A stretch of 64,000 nt of DNA from assembly GCA_026018925.1 (NCBI GenBank), contig JAKSZU010000002.1, forward strand, positions 53,276,337 through 53,340,336, given 5' to 3'. A program made the translations under genes and the position numbers. Source of the stretch: Tupaia tana. Its lineage: Eukaryota; Chordata; Mammalia; Scandentia; Tupaiidae. Shown here one piece after another: positions 55,048 through 64,000 of this stretch. The first letter of the stretch is position 1. Each line of letters begins with the position of its first letter. Under the pieces are notes generated by a model. The model was given only the letters and a program-made list of their open reading frames with translations. It was not told the DNA's origin and made no database searches.

Positions 55048-55912
55048 AAAAAGAAAGACTTCTGATATTAAATGGATAGGATATAATGTATGGATGCAGG
55101 AAAGAGGAAAAGGGAAAAATCATAAGCTGTTTTTAAGTAAGAGACTGGGCAAAATATAGAGTTGTTAATAGCCCAAGGAAGAATGGAAAAAGAAAAATTA
55201 TTGTGACAAAATAATAGATTTGGTTTTTACTTTACTCAATGAAAACAAAGCTTAGAGAAGTAAGTAATTTGAAGACAAAAATATTGGGTTGGCTGACTTC
55301 AAAGCCTGTTTCAAGTAGTATTCAACAATAGGGTGAAAAAATAAAATAATCTTTTTGGCTGCTTGGACTAATATATAAAGGATATTATAAAACTGAACTG
55401 TTGATACTTAAGCGTTTTTCTTCTCTGTATGATAGTTTTGATTACCCTATTTTTCTTAATGACTAGTATAATTCATTTATGGGCATTAAAAGAAATTATT
55501 ACACCTGAAAACAACTGACAAAATTCTCAACGTTGCCAGGTATTCTGTTATTGGCAATATACCTAATAAAGAGAAGACAAGCATGCAAAACCCAGGTGTG
55601 ACATTATTACATATGTGCTGGCACACAAAATAATACTGATTGAAACTCTCCCATGTTCCTTTTGCTAAACTGTTTGCAGAAATAGAAGTGTGGACACTGA
55701 GAGCATCTGATATGTGGATAACATATTCTATAAGAACATAAGAGGTAGGGCTGACAATGTCAAGACTTAAATGAATGGGGATCTATCAGGTCTCCAGTGC
55801 TACTAATAGTAAAAATACTTTTCTCATATTTCCCCCCTAGAGTGGTAGGTAGCATGTTGTTGGTGCTCCATCACGTAATTTAATTCGCTTTATAGAAAAT
55901 ACATTGCCTGAG
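55048..55912. other. Unique intronic DNA
   Basis: Nothing recognised. Confidence 0.35.
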
Positions 55913-56158
55913 GACCAGCAGTTGGCGTAATGGCTATGTCGCTGGACTCCCATGTAGTAGACCACGGTTCGAGTCCCAGACCTGGTGGCTTAAACTCACA
56001 CAGGGCGCATGCATGTATGTGCCCAAGATCCTGAGAGGAGAATAGAGACGAGATTGCAGCATTGCCACATGATTTCTCACTTTCTGTCTCGCACATGTAC
56101 CCTATAGCAAAAACCTCTCCAAAAAAGAAAAAAATAAATAAATAAAATAAAAAAAAGA
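55913..56158 (+). mobile_element. SINE-A copy, core deleted
   Basis: GGACCAGCAGTTGGCGTAA head; B box GGTTCGAGTCC exact; the C5/G5 palindrome is gone (GCCACATGATTTCTCAC). Confidence 0.9.
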
Positions 56159-56257
56159 AGCCTGGTTTCTAAGTTTTAAATGATTTAACCTACTTAGAAG
56201 TCAATCAGATATTGAATCTGTAGGATATCATCTTGATCTTTAAAAAAAAAAAAAAAA

Positions 56258-56515
56258 AAAAGGTTTTTGCCTTAGGGCACAAGTACTTGCCAGAGAGAGA
56301 GAGAGAGAGAAGACACAGTGAGAGGGAAAGTGAGAAATCACTCCCGAGGGGGATGGCCATGCTGCAATCCCTTCTTCTCTATTTTCCTCCTGGGATCTTG
56401 GGCATGCATGCACATGTGTCTGGTGTAATTTTCAAACCACTGGTTCTAAGACTCAAACTGGGATCAGCCATGTGGGAGTACAACAACCTGCCAGCTACAC
56501 CATCTGCTGGCCCCT
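56258..56515 (-). mobile_element. SINE-A/C copy
   Basis: GTTTTTGCCTTAGGGCAC to CACCATCTGCTGGCCCC; preceded by an A19 run in the wrong sense for its tail. Confidence 0.84.
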
Positions 56516-56649
56516 CATCTTAATCTTTAATGCAGAATATTGTTTCAATTTTTACAGGAAAGAATTCAATATAGAAGCAGGACAGAAAGGACTAAGTATA
56601 GTAACATGCTCAAGAAAAGCTTTTATCTTTATAGCAAGATTCAAAGAGT

Positions 56650-56903
56650 ATTTTTTTTTTTAAGTTTTTGCTATAGGAGCTATATGCTTGCCAGAGAGAT
56701 AGAAAGAGGGAAAAAAGTAAGAAATTACCCTCTTGGGGAGATGGCCATACCATAATTCTTTCTCCTAACAGTCTCCTCTTGGGATTTGGGACACGAACAT
56801 TACACACACCCAGTATGAATTTCAAGCCACTGGGTCCATGATTTGAACCTCACAGCTGGTTATGTGGGATCCAGCATCTCAACCTCCAGGCCACCTGCTG
56901 GCC
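56650..56903 (-). mobile_element. SINE-C copy with TSD
   Basis: AAGAGTATTTTT on both sides; GTTTTTGCTATAGGAGC to CACCTGCTGGCCC. Confidence 0.87.
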
Positions 56904-57400
56904 CGAAGAGTATTTTTCAGTTCACTTTAGGTATTCAGAAATCTGAACTTAGCAATGGGCAGAAACCTTAACGTTTCTAGAAAGCGAAACATTTAATAGG
57001 AGAGTGCATGAAAATCAAGAGTTACTACACACTTGAGAAAATGTAAGATCCACTTAATTATTTTATTTTAAAATTGAAATTGTTTTTAAAAAAGTCCTTT
57101 TCATAAATTAATTTACAAGATTCTATCAAACATCAAGACCAACTACCAAATGGTCAAAGGAGATTTTTAAGAAACTATGTACACAGGAGTACCAGATGGT
57201 CCAACATTTATGACTAGATAAATATATGAATAGACTGTCTTCCAAAGCTTTTTAGAAATACTGCCTTGTTTAGAAGTCAGAAAGCAAAAAGGAACTGAAC
57301 TGCTGGATGGCTACCAAAATAGAAACCTATTTACTGAATAATACAATTTAACTTCAGTACAATTCCCCATTACTTCAGCACCATAGAAAAGTCATCCTTA
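56904..57400. other. Unique intronic DNA
   Basis: Nothing recognised. Confidence 0.35.
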
Positions 57401-57651
57401 GGGACCAGCAGATGGCATAATGGTTATGTTGCTTGATTCCCACATAGTTGACCGCGGTTCAAGTCCTGGACCCGGTGGCTTAAAACTCATGCTGGGTGCA
57501 AGTGGGCACATGCCTGAGATCCCAAAAGGAGAATGGAGGAGAAGAGATTGCGGCATGGCCATCCCTCTGTGGGGTGATTTCTCACTTTCTCTGTCTCTCT
57601 AGCAAGTACATGTGCCCTATAGCAAAAATCTCTTCAAAAAAAAAAAAAAGG
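57401..57651 (+). mobile_element. SINE-A copy
   Basis: GGGACCAGCAGATGGCATAA head, B box GGTTCAAGTCC, end CCCTATAGCAAAAATC; imperfect TSD TCATCCTTA / TTATCCTCA. Confidence 0.9.
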
Positions 57652-57807
57652 AAAAAATTATCCTCAAATCCAACTGGGAAGCTAGAGGCTAAGCAAATAT
57701 TTCTATTCTCCTGACCCCTCAATCTTGAGAATATTGTTTGCCCTTTCCCTTATCTAATGAAAATGAGGGTGGTGGTTGCAAGTGAGTGTAAAAAAAGTCA
57801 TCTTTCC

Positions 57808-58090
57808 GGGACTAGCAGTTAGCGTAATGGCTACATTGCTGGACTCCCATGTAGTCGACAGAGGTTCAAGTCCCGGACCCAGTGGCTTAAACTCACACCG
57901 GGCACGTGTGCATGCGTGCCCAGGATCCCGAGAGGAGGATGGAGGAGAAGGGACTGCAGCGTGGCCATCCCCGCTGCGGGGTGATTTCTCGCTTTCTGTC
58001 TCTCTGTCTCTCTCTGTCTTTCTGGCGAGCACACGCACCCTATAGCAAAAAACAAAAACCTCTCTAAAAAAGGAAAAACAAACAAACAAA
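57808..58090 (+). mobile_element. SINE-A copy
   Basis: GGGACTAGCAGTTAGCGTAA head; short TSD TCTTTCC; (AAAC)n tail; ends about 140 bp from the exon at 58228. Confidence 0.93.
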
Positions 58091-58227
58091 AACTTCTTTC
58101 CAGGGATAACTCTCTACTTTCAATGGCTACAGGAAGGGATTATCCTCTTCACCTTTCATGCAACAGAATAAAAAATTCTCTGAACAAAAAGTGGGGGAAA
58201 AAAACACAAACAAATGTGAAACAATAC

Positions 58228-58339
58228 CTCTTTATTATATTTGCAATTTCTTGAAAGAGTGCCTTCTCATCAGCAGCATAGGTAACTTGTAGTCCTGTAA
58301 TTCCAGATCTACTAAGCAATGGGGTCTGATATCTGAGAT
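58228..58339 (-). CDS. REV3L: REV3L exon: exonuclease-like domain
   Basis: Two bases of D2358, residues 2359-2394, two bases of R2395; LRYQTPLLSRSGITGLQVTY to EIANIIK. Acceptor TAG at 58340-58342, donor GTATTG at 58227-58222. Confidence 0.97.
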
Positions 58340-59112
58340 CTAGGAAATAAACAAAATGTTTATTATATATAAAATGATTATATCATTTATAACATTATAG
58401 AATATAAAAGTAACATTAACCCTCACTTTTGAATGAAATTATATGGAAACATTTCAATTTAGAAAAGTATTTCCCGAAGTGAAACAAAACATAATTAGCT
58501 CAATTTCTTGAAAAATTGCTTAAATGGTTTTCTAGTTCAATATGTAACAGAAAATTCAGCTTCTCTATTTTCTGTTATTCTTCTGAAAGGTCTATATCCA
58601 CACAATTCTCCACATTATAACATATCACCCATGAAGAAATGTTGTTACTTTGTTTCTGTCTCTAGTAACAGGAAGACCTTCTTCACTTAGCAGAAAATAG
58701 TTAAATCAGTGGTATCCTAAAAAATATTTAACAACTATCTCTTCAGAAAAAAAAGAAAAAAACAAGTCCTTATTTGTAGCGCTTGCCTAATTTTGTAATA
58801 TGAAATTTACGTCATGGCTGTCACTATCAAAGTAACATCAGCTAGCTTGAAAAATACATCAAAATTCAAATTGGCTTATGAGCTGGAATGAACAGCCAGA
58901 GCATATCACTGATTAAACTGCAAAATCTTATATGGTTTTGTTCTGTTAAGATTTCTTCAGTGGACTGACTCCATTTCCAATGGTTAGCATTTAAAACTGT
59001 AGAGGAATACTTAGTGTTCTATAAAATGCTTTTATACGGTATACTATATGAAGAACCTTTGAACCAAAAGTACATGTATTCAGAAACAGATACAGATAAA
59101 GTTACAATAGAA
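58340..59112. other. Unique intronic DNA
   Basis: No young SINE in about 770 bp; nothing recognised. Confidence 0.35.
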
Positions 59113-59510
59113 GAAGAATCTTCAAAAAGTTAATGGAAAGGGCCGGCACCACAGCACAGTGGTTAAGCTCTAACTGTGCACAGGGAGCGAGATACTACAT
59201 GGCCAACTGTGGTTTGAGAACTGGACCTGGTGACTTGAAAAAAATACTGAGCATGTGCGCATGTATGCCACAAACCCTGATGGAGTAGAAAAATGGATGA
59301 AAAAGGACTGCAGCATGATCATGCCCACTTATGGGATGTTTTGCTCTTTCCTTTTGGTAAGTGCACATACCTTCTAGCAATTAAAAAAAAATCATGAAAA
59401 AAATGTGTATTATAAAAAAAAACTATGCGTGGATTAAATTTATTTTTGGTAACAAAATAAACTTGTTCTTTAATTCCATTTTTCTATAAACTTTGTGAAG
59501 TCTCCTTGTA
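59113..59510. mobile_element. MADE2-like MITE, copy 3, split by SINE
   Basis: AATCTTCAAAAAGTTAATGG at the left; after the SINE ACTATGCGTGGATTAAATTT, GGTAACAAAATAAACTTG, right end TTTGTGAAGTCTCCTTGTA. Confidence 0.75.
59139..59395 (+). mobile_element. SINE-C-type copy nested in the MITE
   Basis: GGGCCGGCACCACAGCACAG head with a longer A-to-B spacer than usual; B-box region TGTGGTTTGAGAAC; end CCTTCTAGCAATTAAAA. Confidence 0.8.
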
Positions 59511-59530
59511 TCTGAAAAGTCTCTTATAAA

Positions 59531-59752
59531 CCTGGACCAGCTGCTGTGGCACAGGTGACAGGGTATCGTTATGAGGTTCTAAAGTCACATGAAAGGGCCT
59601 GGTTAGGATCCCAGGTTGACCCAAAATCCTGAGTGTGCGTATACACACCATAATCCTGAATAGCTAGAAGGATTGGGGTAGGGGAAGGACTGCAGTATGA
59701 CGAAACCCTAATGAGGGTACCTGTTTCTTTTTCTCTCTCATGGACAAGAAAA
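59531..59752 (+). mobile_element. Old SINE copy
   Basis: CTGGACCAGCTGCTGTGGCA head resembling the 59139 copy; diverged. Confidence 0.55.
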
Positions 59753-59785
59753 AAAAAATCAAAGCTTAAAAGAAAGTCTCTTATT

Positions 59786-59963
59786 GGGCTGGCAGTTGGC
59801 ATGGTGGTTAAGGCACTGAACTCCCACATAGCCAACCATGATTCAAGTCCTGGACCTGGCAACTTACTTTCTCACTTTCCATTTATCTCCATTTATCTCC
59901 ATCTCTGTCTTTTTCTTCTCAAATTAAAAATAATAACAAAAGAAAATTTAAAAATAAATTTTA
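59786..59963 (+). mobile_element. SINE-B with perfect TSD
   Basis: AAAGTCTCTTATT at 59773-59785 and 59964-59976. Confidence 0.94.
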
Positions 59964-60121
59964 AAAGTCTCTTATTAACTATTAATTTACTCATAGTAAT
60001 AACTTTATAAAACAAAGAGAAACCCTATATTTGAAGCAAAATACCTGTATAAGTATATAGAAGAGCATCCACTCCATCTAGAGATACATATTTTTTTGGA
60101 TTCTGAATTAACAATTAAAAA

Positions 60122-60374
60122 ATTTTTTTTTTTTGGGGGAGAGGTTTTCACTATAGGGTGTGTGCGCTCGCCAGAGAGAGAGACAGAAAGCAAGAAATCA
60201 CCCCCCAGGGGGGATGGCCACACCACAATCCCTTCTCCTCCATTCTCCTCTCGGAATCTTGGGCATGCACGCACACACGCCAAGTGTGAGTTTAAGCCGC
60301 CGGGTCTGGGACTTGAACTGCGGTCAACCACATGGGAGTCCAGTGACACAGCCATTACGCCAACTGCTGGTTCC
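60122..60374 (-). mobile_element. Young SINE-A
   Basis: TTTCACTATAGGGTGTGTGC to CCAACTGCTGGTTCC; CACCCCCCAGGGGGGATGG core. Confidence 0.91.
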
Positions 60375-60637
60375 AACAACTTATAAAATAATACTTAGAA
60401 CACACTAGATATGCTAGCTGGAAGTTTTATTAAGATCTTTACATTGTATTGTTTCTGATTTTTCACAATAATAGAAGTATAATGAATCTAGGACAAAAAC
60501 AGCCTCTTATCCCCACTTCAGAAATCATTTTAGAAAGGAATCTTTATACTTGTTTGAATGAGATCTCCAGCCTAGAAATTCCCCATTGAAAGATCATCCT
60601 AAATTAGGCAGGTATATCATTACCAAAATTAACAACA

Positions 60638-60835
60638 GGTCCAGCCAAGGTGGTATGCACTAAGATGTGCTCCAGAGGCTGGGACAACAGGAAGGCTGGG
60701 ACAACATGGGAGGCTGAGTTAGAATCCCAGTCCAACCTAAAGGCCAGGGGTGGTGGTACACATATGTAATCACACTGGGACACTGGGGTAGGAGGATCAC
60801 AATGGAGTGAAATAATGTCATTTAAAAAAAAAAAA
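60638..60835 (+). mobile_element. 7SL-containing SINE abutting a splice donor
   Basis: GGTCCAGCCAAGGTGGTATG tRNA-like start, then Alu-type CCAGGGGTGGTGGTACACA, TGTAATCACACTGGGACAC and GGGGTAGGAGGATCAC, then A12 at 60824-60835. On the minus strand the tail is T12 that begins 9 bases inside the intron after the exon at 60845. Confidence 0.8.
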
Positions 60836-60844
60836 GAACAATAC

Positions 60845-61037
60845 CTTGACTGAAGACTGTTTTGTCTTTATCAATCACTATTACACCTGTGAGTTCTGTT
60901 TTTTCTGTATCTGGTAGTGGAGTGTCAGCTGAGATGCAGTAGAATAGAGCACAGATTGGGTCAAATTCAGGATCTGGTTCTAAGTCTCGTCTAGTTCGTG
61001 CATGTAACTCCACACTGATTAAGGTAAGATTTTGTAT
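60845..61037 (-). CDS. REV3L: REV3L exon: start of exonuclease-like domain
   Basis: Residues 2294-2357 and the first base of D2358; IQNLTLISVELHARTRRDLE to KDKTVFSQ. LISVELHARTRR lies where polymerase delta has Exo I (LSFDIECAGR), with valine and leucine at the catalytic D and E positions. Phase 0 start after TAG (61038-61040). Donor GTATTGTTC is followed at once by the SINE-derived T12. Confidence 0.97.
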
Positions 61038-61270
61038 CTATACCAAAAGAATGGAGAAATAAGGAATTAAAAATGATTTTTGAGACATGCATGCTCAAGG
61101 AAACACAGTTCACTTAGACCCTAAGGAGGTATGTGTGAAAAATTATAGGAACATATACAAAGTTGCAATTTAACACTCTAAAGATTTTCACTTCCAAGAT
61201 TAGATCAAATAAATTCATATTTTTATTTTAGAAAATTTGTATGTACAGTAACTTTTTTGTTTTTGTTTTT

Positions 61271-61529
61271 TTCTTTTTGGAGAGGTTTTTGCTATAGGGC
61301 GCGTGCACTCGCCAGACAGACAGAGACAGACAGAGAGACAGAAAGTAGGAAATCACCCCCTAGGGGGGATGGCCATGCCGCAATCCCTTCTCCTCCATTC
61401 TCCTCTCGGGATCTTGGGCACGCACGCACACGTGCCCGGCGTGAGTTTAAGCCACCGGGTCTGGGACTCGAACCGCGGTAGACTATGTGGGAATCCAGTG
61501 ACACAGCCATTACGCTAACTGCTGGTCCC
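61271..61529 (-). mobile_element. Young SINE-A with TSD
   Basis: GTACAGTAACTTTT / GTATAGTAACTTTT flanks. GGGCGCGTGCACTCGCC and B box GGTTCGAGTCC (minus strand) retained. Confidence 0.94.
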
Positions 61530-62100
61530 TGTATAGTAACTTTTCATCGATAATGCTTACTTCTCTCAATTTCTGTCTAAGAAAGAGAAATGTCTAGTAG
61601 TCTGTCACTTTTTATTCTTTACAGTTAATGAAACTAAGTTTTACCTGTAGTTTAAACTAATATATATGCATGTTATTTGTGTGTATACACAAAAACACAC
61701 ACACACACACACACACATAATATATATTAAAGTTCCTTCCTACCTATTAATACACTTAAGGACCCCTTAAATTTAGACTTTTGCACATACTAGGCAGACG
61801 TGTGTGTGTGTGTGTACAGTTCTTTAGTTTTAATTTTTTCCCCATCTTTGAGATTTTTAAATTTTATTTTTCAGAGTTTTTCATTATAGGTTTTCTTGGT
61901 GGGGAAATCTGTTACGGTATCAACTACCCAATAGTCAGATTTTTACCCATGTACATTTTCTCTTTGACACTTAATGCAAAAGTATAGCAAAATATAGGCT
62001 GAATTCATGTTTATAGCTGGATTTACATGCCATGATTTTACTATGTACCTATGCCAGTAGTGGAAAATAGCAGACTGCTACTGTGATATTGGTAATTATT
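61530..62100. other. Intronic DNA with microsatellites
   Basis: (CA)n at 61688-61719 and (TG)n at 61800-61814; otherwise nothing recognised. Confidence 0.5.
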
Positions 62101-62119
62101 CAAATAATATACATTTAAC

Positions 62120-62990
62120 AAAGGGTTCATATTTTATACTTATCTTGTGTGCAAACTGGTGAAGAAATGTAAATGCAAAGCTCTCACTACTGATGGGACT
62201 AGAATTCGGTAAATCTCTTTGGTGAGCAATTTAGAAACATCTGTCAGCATTAAAAATGGGACATATCTTTTGACCAAACAATTCTACTCCAGAGAATTTA
62301 TCCTACAGATAAGCTTATACTTATAGTCAGAATAAATGCATAAGAATGTTTACTCAATAATATAATAGCAAAAGAATGAGAAAAAAACTAAATGTTTATC
62401 AGTTGGGACTGGATACACGAATTAGGTGATATCCATAAAGATCACATATAATGGAATAGTCTCTAAGTTTAACATTTTTCAAAAGTGTGAGCCAGGATCT
62501 AGCTGCAGTGGCCACTTGGGAGGGCCGTGATTGATTCCTGGACCACCTGGAATGATAGTGGGTACCTGTGGTCCCAGCTATCTGGGAAGCTGAGGCAGAA
62601 AACCACGACACAGACTAAAAATACCACAGATACAACACATGCGTGCACGTATGCACACACATAAATACACACAGAATCAGTCATATCTATACATTTTAAT
62701 ATGGAAAGATCACTATAATACATGGTAAATGCAATCAGTGAATCAGTACATTTCTGTATATCTAAAAAATATCAGCACATGCATAGAAAATATCAGCAAA
62801 GAGACAAAAAGAATTGTAGAACCACTTACTGCCTTTAAGGAAGGAAACCTTAAGCCTGAGGTGGGAGGGAATCTTACTTTTCAAAAAAAATCTTTTTTGT
62901 CTGATTGAACTTTTACTATATACATGTATTCATTAGTATATTTGTTATTAAATAGTTTTAAAAAACTAATAAAAAATAAAACCATGTAAA
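62120..62990 (+). mobile_element. Old L1/HAL1-type 3' region, split by a 7SL SINE
   Basis: GGTGAGCAATTTAGAAACAT, TTGACCAAACAATTCTACTC, GAATTTATCCTACAGATAAG and AATGTTTATCAGTTGGGACTGG read as the 3' part of an old L1-type element; resumes after 62640. Confidence 0.65.
62489..62640 (+). mobile_element. tRNA-7SL chimeric SINE
   Basis: TGATTGATTCCTGGACC (B-box-like) joined to Alu-type GGTACCTGTGGTCCCAGCTA, TCTGGGAAGCTGAGGCAG. Confidence 0.8.
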
Positions 62991-63565
62991 ACGAGGAGCT
63001 AAGGGAAAGAACTTTTATTTTTAAAAGTATATGGTGCAGGATTTTATTTTTAACCATCAGCATGCATTAATTTAGTAAAAACAAAATTTTAAATGGAAAA
63101 CTTCTCCCCTAAACCCAAACAGAACAAAACAACCAATTTAATGAGAAAAGGATAAACATATAGAAACACTATAAAGAAGACTGTGATGATAACAGGTCAG
63201 AAAAGTCTTAGAGATGATTTATTTATTTTCAAGGCCAAACTGATATTAAAAAATTCCGGTTTTAATATAAAGTACAGCATTGCTTAAGTAAACAAAATGA
63301 GTAAAGAGATAGCCAGAGAGACTGAGTGATTGTGACTAGGCAAGAAGTAGGTGAGAAAAGGGAAGTGTTATAACCCTTAATCTTCTGCACTAAGTATTGC
63401 TATACAGACAGAAGAGAGATTAGCCTAGAGTAAAAGAAACAGGGGGTTAGTGCTATGGACACAATTTCCTAGACAAAGAAAATATAGTGCATTTTTTGTT
63501 GTTGTTCATTCCTCGTTTTGACCAGTAGGTGGCTGTTAGGAATATGTCTTAAAAAGAAAATCTGC
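62991..63565. other. Unique intronic DNA
   Basis: Nothing recognised. Confidence 0.35.
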
Positions 63566-63822
63566 GGACCAGCAGTTAGCGTAATGGCTACGTCGCTGGA
63601 CTTCCATGTAGTCTACCGCGGTTTGAGTTCCGGACCCGGCGGCTTAAACTCACGCCGGGCGCATGTGCGTGCATGCCCAAGATCCCAAGAGGAGAAAGGA
63701 GGAGAAGGGATTGTAGCGTGGCCATCCCTGCTGGGGGGTGATTTCTCGCTTTCTATCTCTCGGTCTTTCTCGCGAGCACACGCGCCCTATAGCAAAAACC
63801 TCTCCAAAAAAAAAAAAAAGAA
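63566..63822 (+). mobile_element. Young SINE-A with TSD
   Basis: AGAAAATCTG repeats before and after; CAGTTAGCGTAATGGCTACG A box; B box GGTTTGAGTTC; end GCGCCCTATAGCAAAAACC. Confidence 0.93.
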
Positions 63823-64000
63823 AAGAAAATCTGGCAACCAATTAGACCTGAGTGTTAACTTCAAAAGGACCTGTGATTCTGATTTGGGGTTATGTACAAT
63901 AAAGTGACAGTATAAGTAGAAAATTATGCTTTTCAAAGAATAAAAGAAAAATCAAATGTAACAAATCTTTCTGCTAAGGTCTAACAATTTGCTTTCTTAA

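Larger units (their letters stand above)
1..61037 (-). other. REV3L: REV3L locus, 3' half (16 exons, 15 introns, partial 3' UTR)
   Basis: REV3L is the catalytic subunit of DNA polymerase zeta, a nuclear B-family polymerase that extends from mismatched or lesion-containing primer ends in translesion synthesis, working with REV7 (MAD2L2), POLD2 and POLD3. The sequence shows 16 exons whose GT/AG boundaries join without a frame break into 837 codons plus stop. Domains in order: exonuclease-like fold with lost catalytic acids (2294-2560), palm motif A DFQSLYPSI (D2614), fingers with the K..N...GY helix (K2725, Y2734), motif C YGDTDS (D2781, D2783), KKRY (2832-2835), thumb, then the CysA and CysB clusters. 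Residue numbers are counted back from the stop assuming the 3130-residue human length; catalytic and cysteine positions then coincide with the human ones as I recall them. No stop or frameshift interrupts it, so this is the functional locus, not a retrocopy. The 5' half of the gene, including the promoter, is outside. Confidence 0.97.

Noticed and set aside
60001-60110. Short stretch between SINEs near 60.05 kb considered as an extra exon
   Set aside because: The flanking REV3L exons already join perfectly (codon D2358 split G/AT), leaving no place for an additional coding exon.
61038-64000. Search for a further upstream REV3L exon
   Set aside because: No frame with acceptor and donor and recognisable REV3L protein sequence was found; the preceding exon is probably beyond the window.
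1-64000. CRISPR arrays, operons, phage or bacterial features
   Set aside because: The window is clearly mammalian intronic DNA; direct repeats seen are TSDs and SINE copies.

Overview
Organism and method. The window is nuclear DNA from a placental mammal: AT-rich introns, L1, MaLR LTRs, MIR, Tigger and mariner remnants, and about 95 tRNA-derived SINE copies. A few old SINEs contain 7SL-RNA (Alu/B1-like) sequence, which places the animal in Euarchontoglires. The dominant SINEs are none of Alu, B1/B2, rabbit C, BOV, CAN or VES. A colugo (Dermoptera) fits best, but I could not check this and hold it at low to moderate confidence. All gene calls come from reading splice sites and reading frame by eye.

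Gene. The only protein-coding gene supported is REV3L, the catalytic subunit of DNA polymerase zeta, on the minus strand. The last 16 coding exons lie here, transcribed from 61037 down to 189, with part of the 3' UTR at 1-188. The exons join in frame through consensus GT/AG sites into 837 codons plus stop. Counted back from the stop with the human length of 3130 residues (recalled), the segment is residues 2294-3130. On that numbering the catalytic aspartates fall at 2614, 2781 and 2783 and the C-terminal cysteine pairs at 3042/3045/3054/3057 and 3086/3089/3099/3104, as in the human enzyme. The exons give the inactivated exonuclease-like region, then palm, fingers and thumb, then the zinc/iron-sulfur tail. 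Upstream exons (N-terminal region, REV7-binding part) lie beyond 64000.

Repeats. Three SINE classes share a tRNA-like head with recognisable Pol III A and B boxes. SINE-A is about 240-280 bp and CpG-rich, with a palindromic C6/G6 core and a 3' end reading CCCTATAGCAAAAA. SINE-B is about 160-190 bp, with the same head followed by a CT-rich stretch and an (AAAT)n tail. SINE-C is about 250 bp and diverged, with an ATGTGGTTC B-box region and a 3' end near GTGCCCTTTGGCA. C copies are repeatedly interrupted by A and B copies, so C is oldest. SINE ends below are good to about 10 bp; strand means the direction of the A to B box. There are also three TA-flanked mariner-type MITEs (6762, 10610, 14351), three MADE2-like MITEs, an L1 ORF2 shattered by later insertions (15885-18700), L1 3' ends near 29.6-30.6, 42.8-43.5, 44.3-44.8 and 62.1-63.0 kb, two MaLR LTRs, Tigger/MER2-type remnants, several microsatellites and one possible processed pseudogene (33600-33985).

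Layout. 0-7.3 kb: last exon and last intron. 7.3-15 kb: exons for the thumb and first cysteine cluster. 15-22.6 kb: intron with the fragmented L1 and two LTRs. 22.6-48.6 kb: polymerase exons. 48.6-61 kb: two exonuclease-like exons in SINE-rich introns. 61-64 kb: upstream intron. Stretches with no feature listed are unique-looking intronic DNA in which I see nothing. I found no tRNA gene, CRISPR array, CpG-island promoter or novel gene system.
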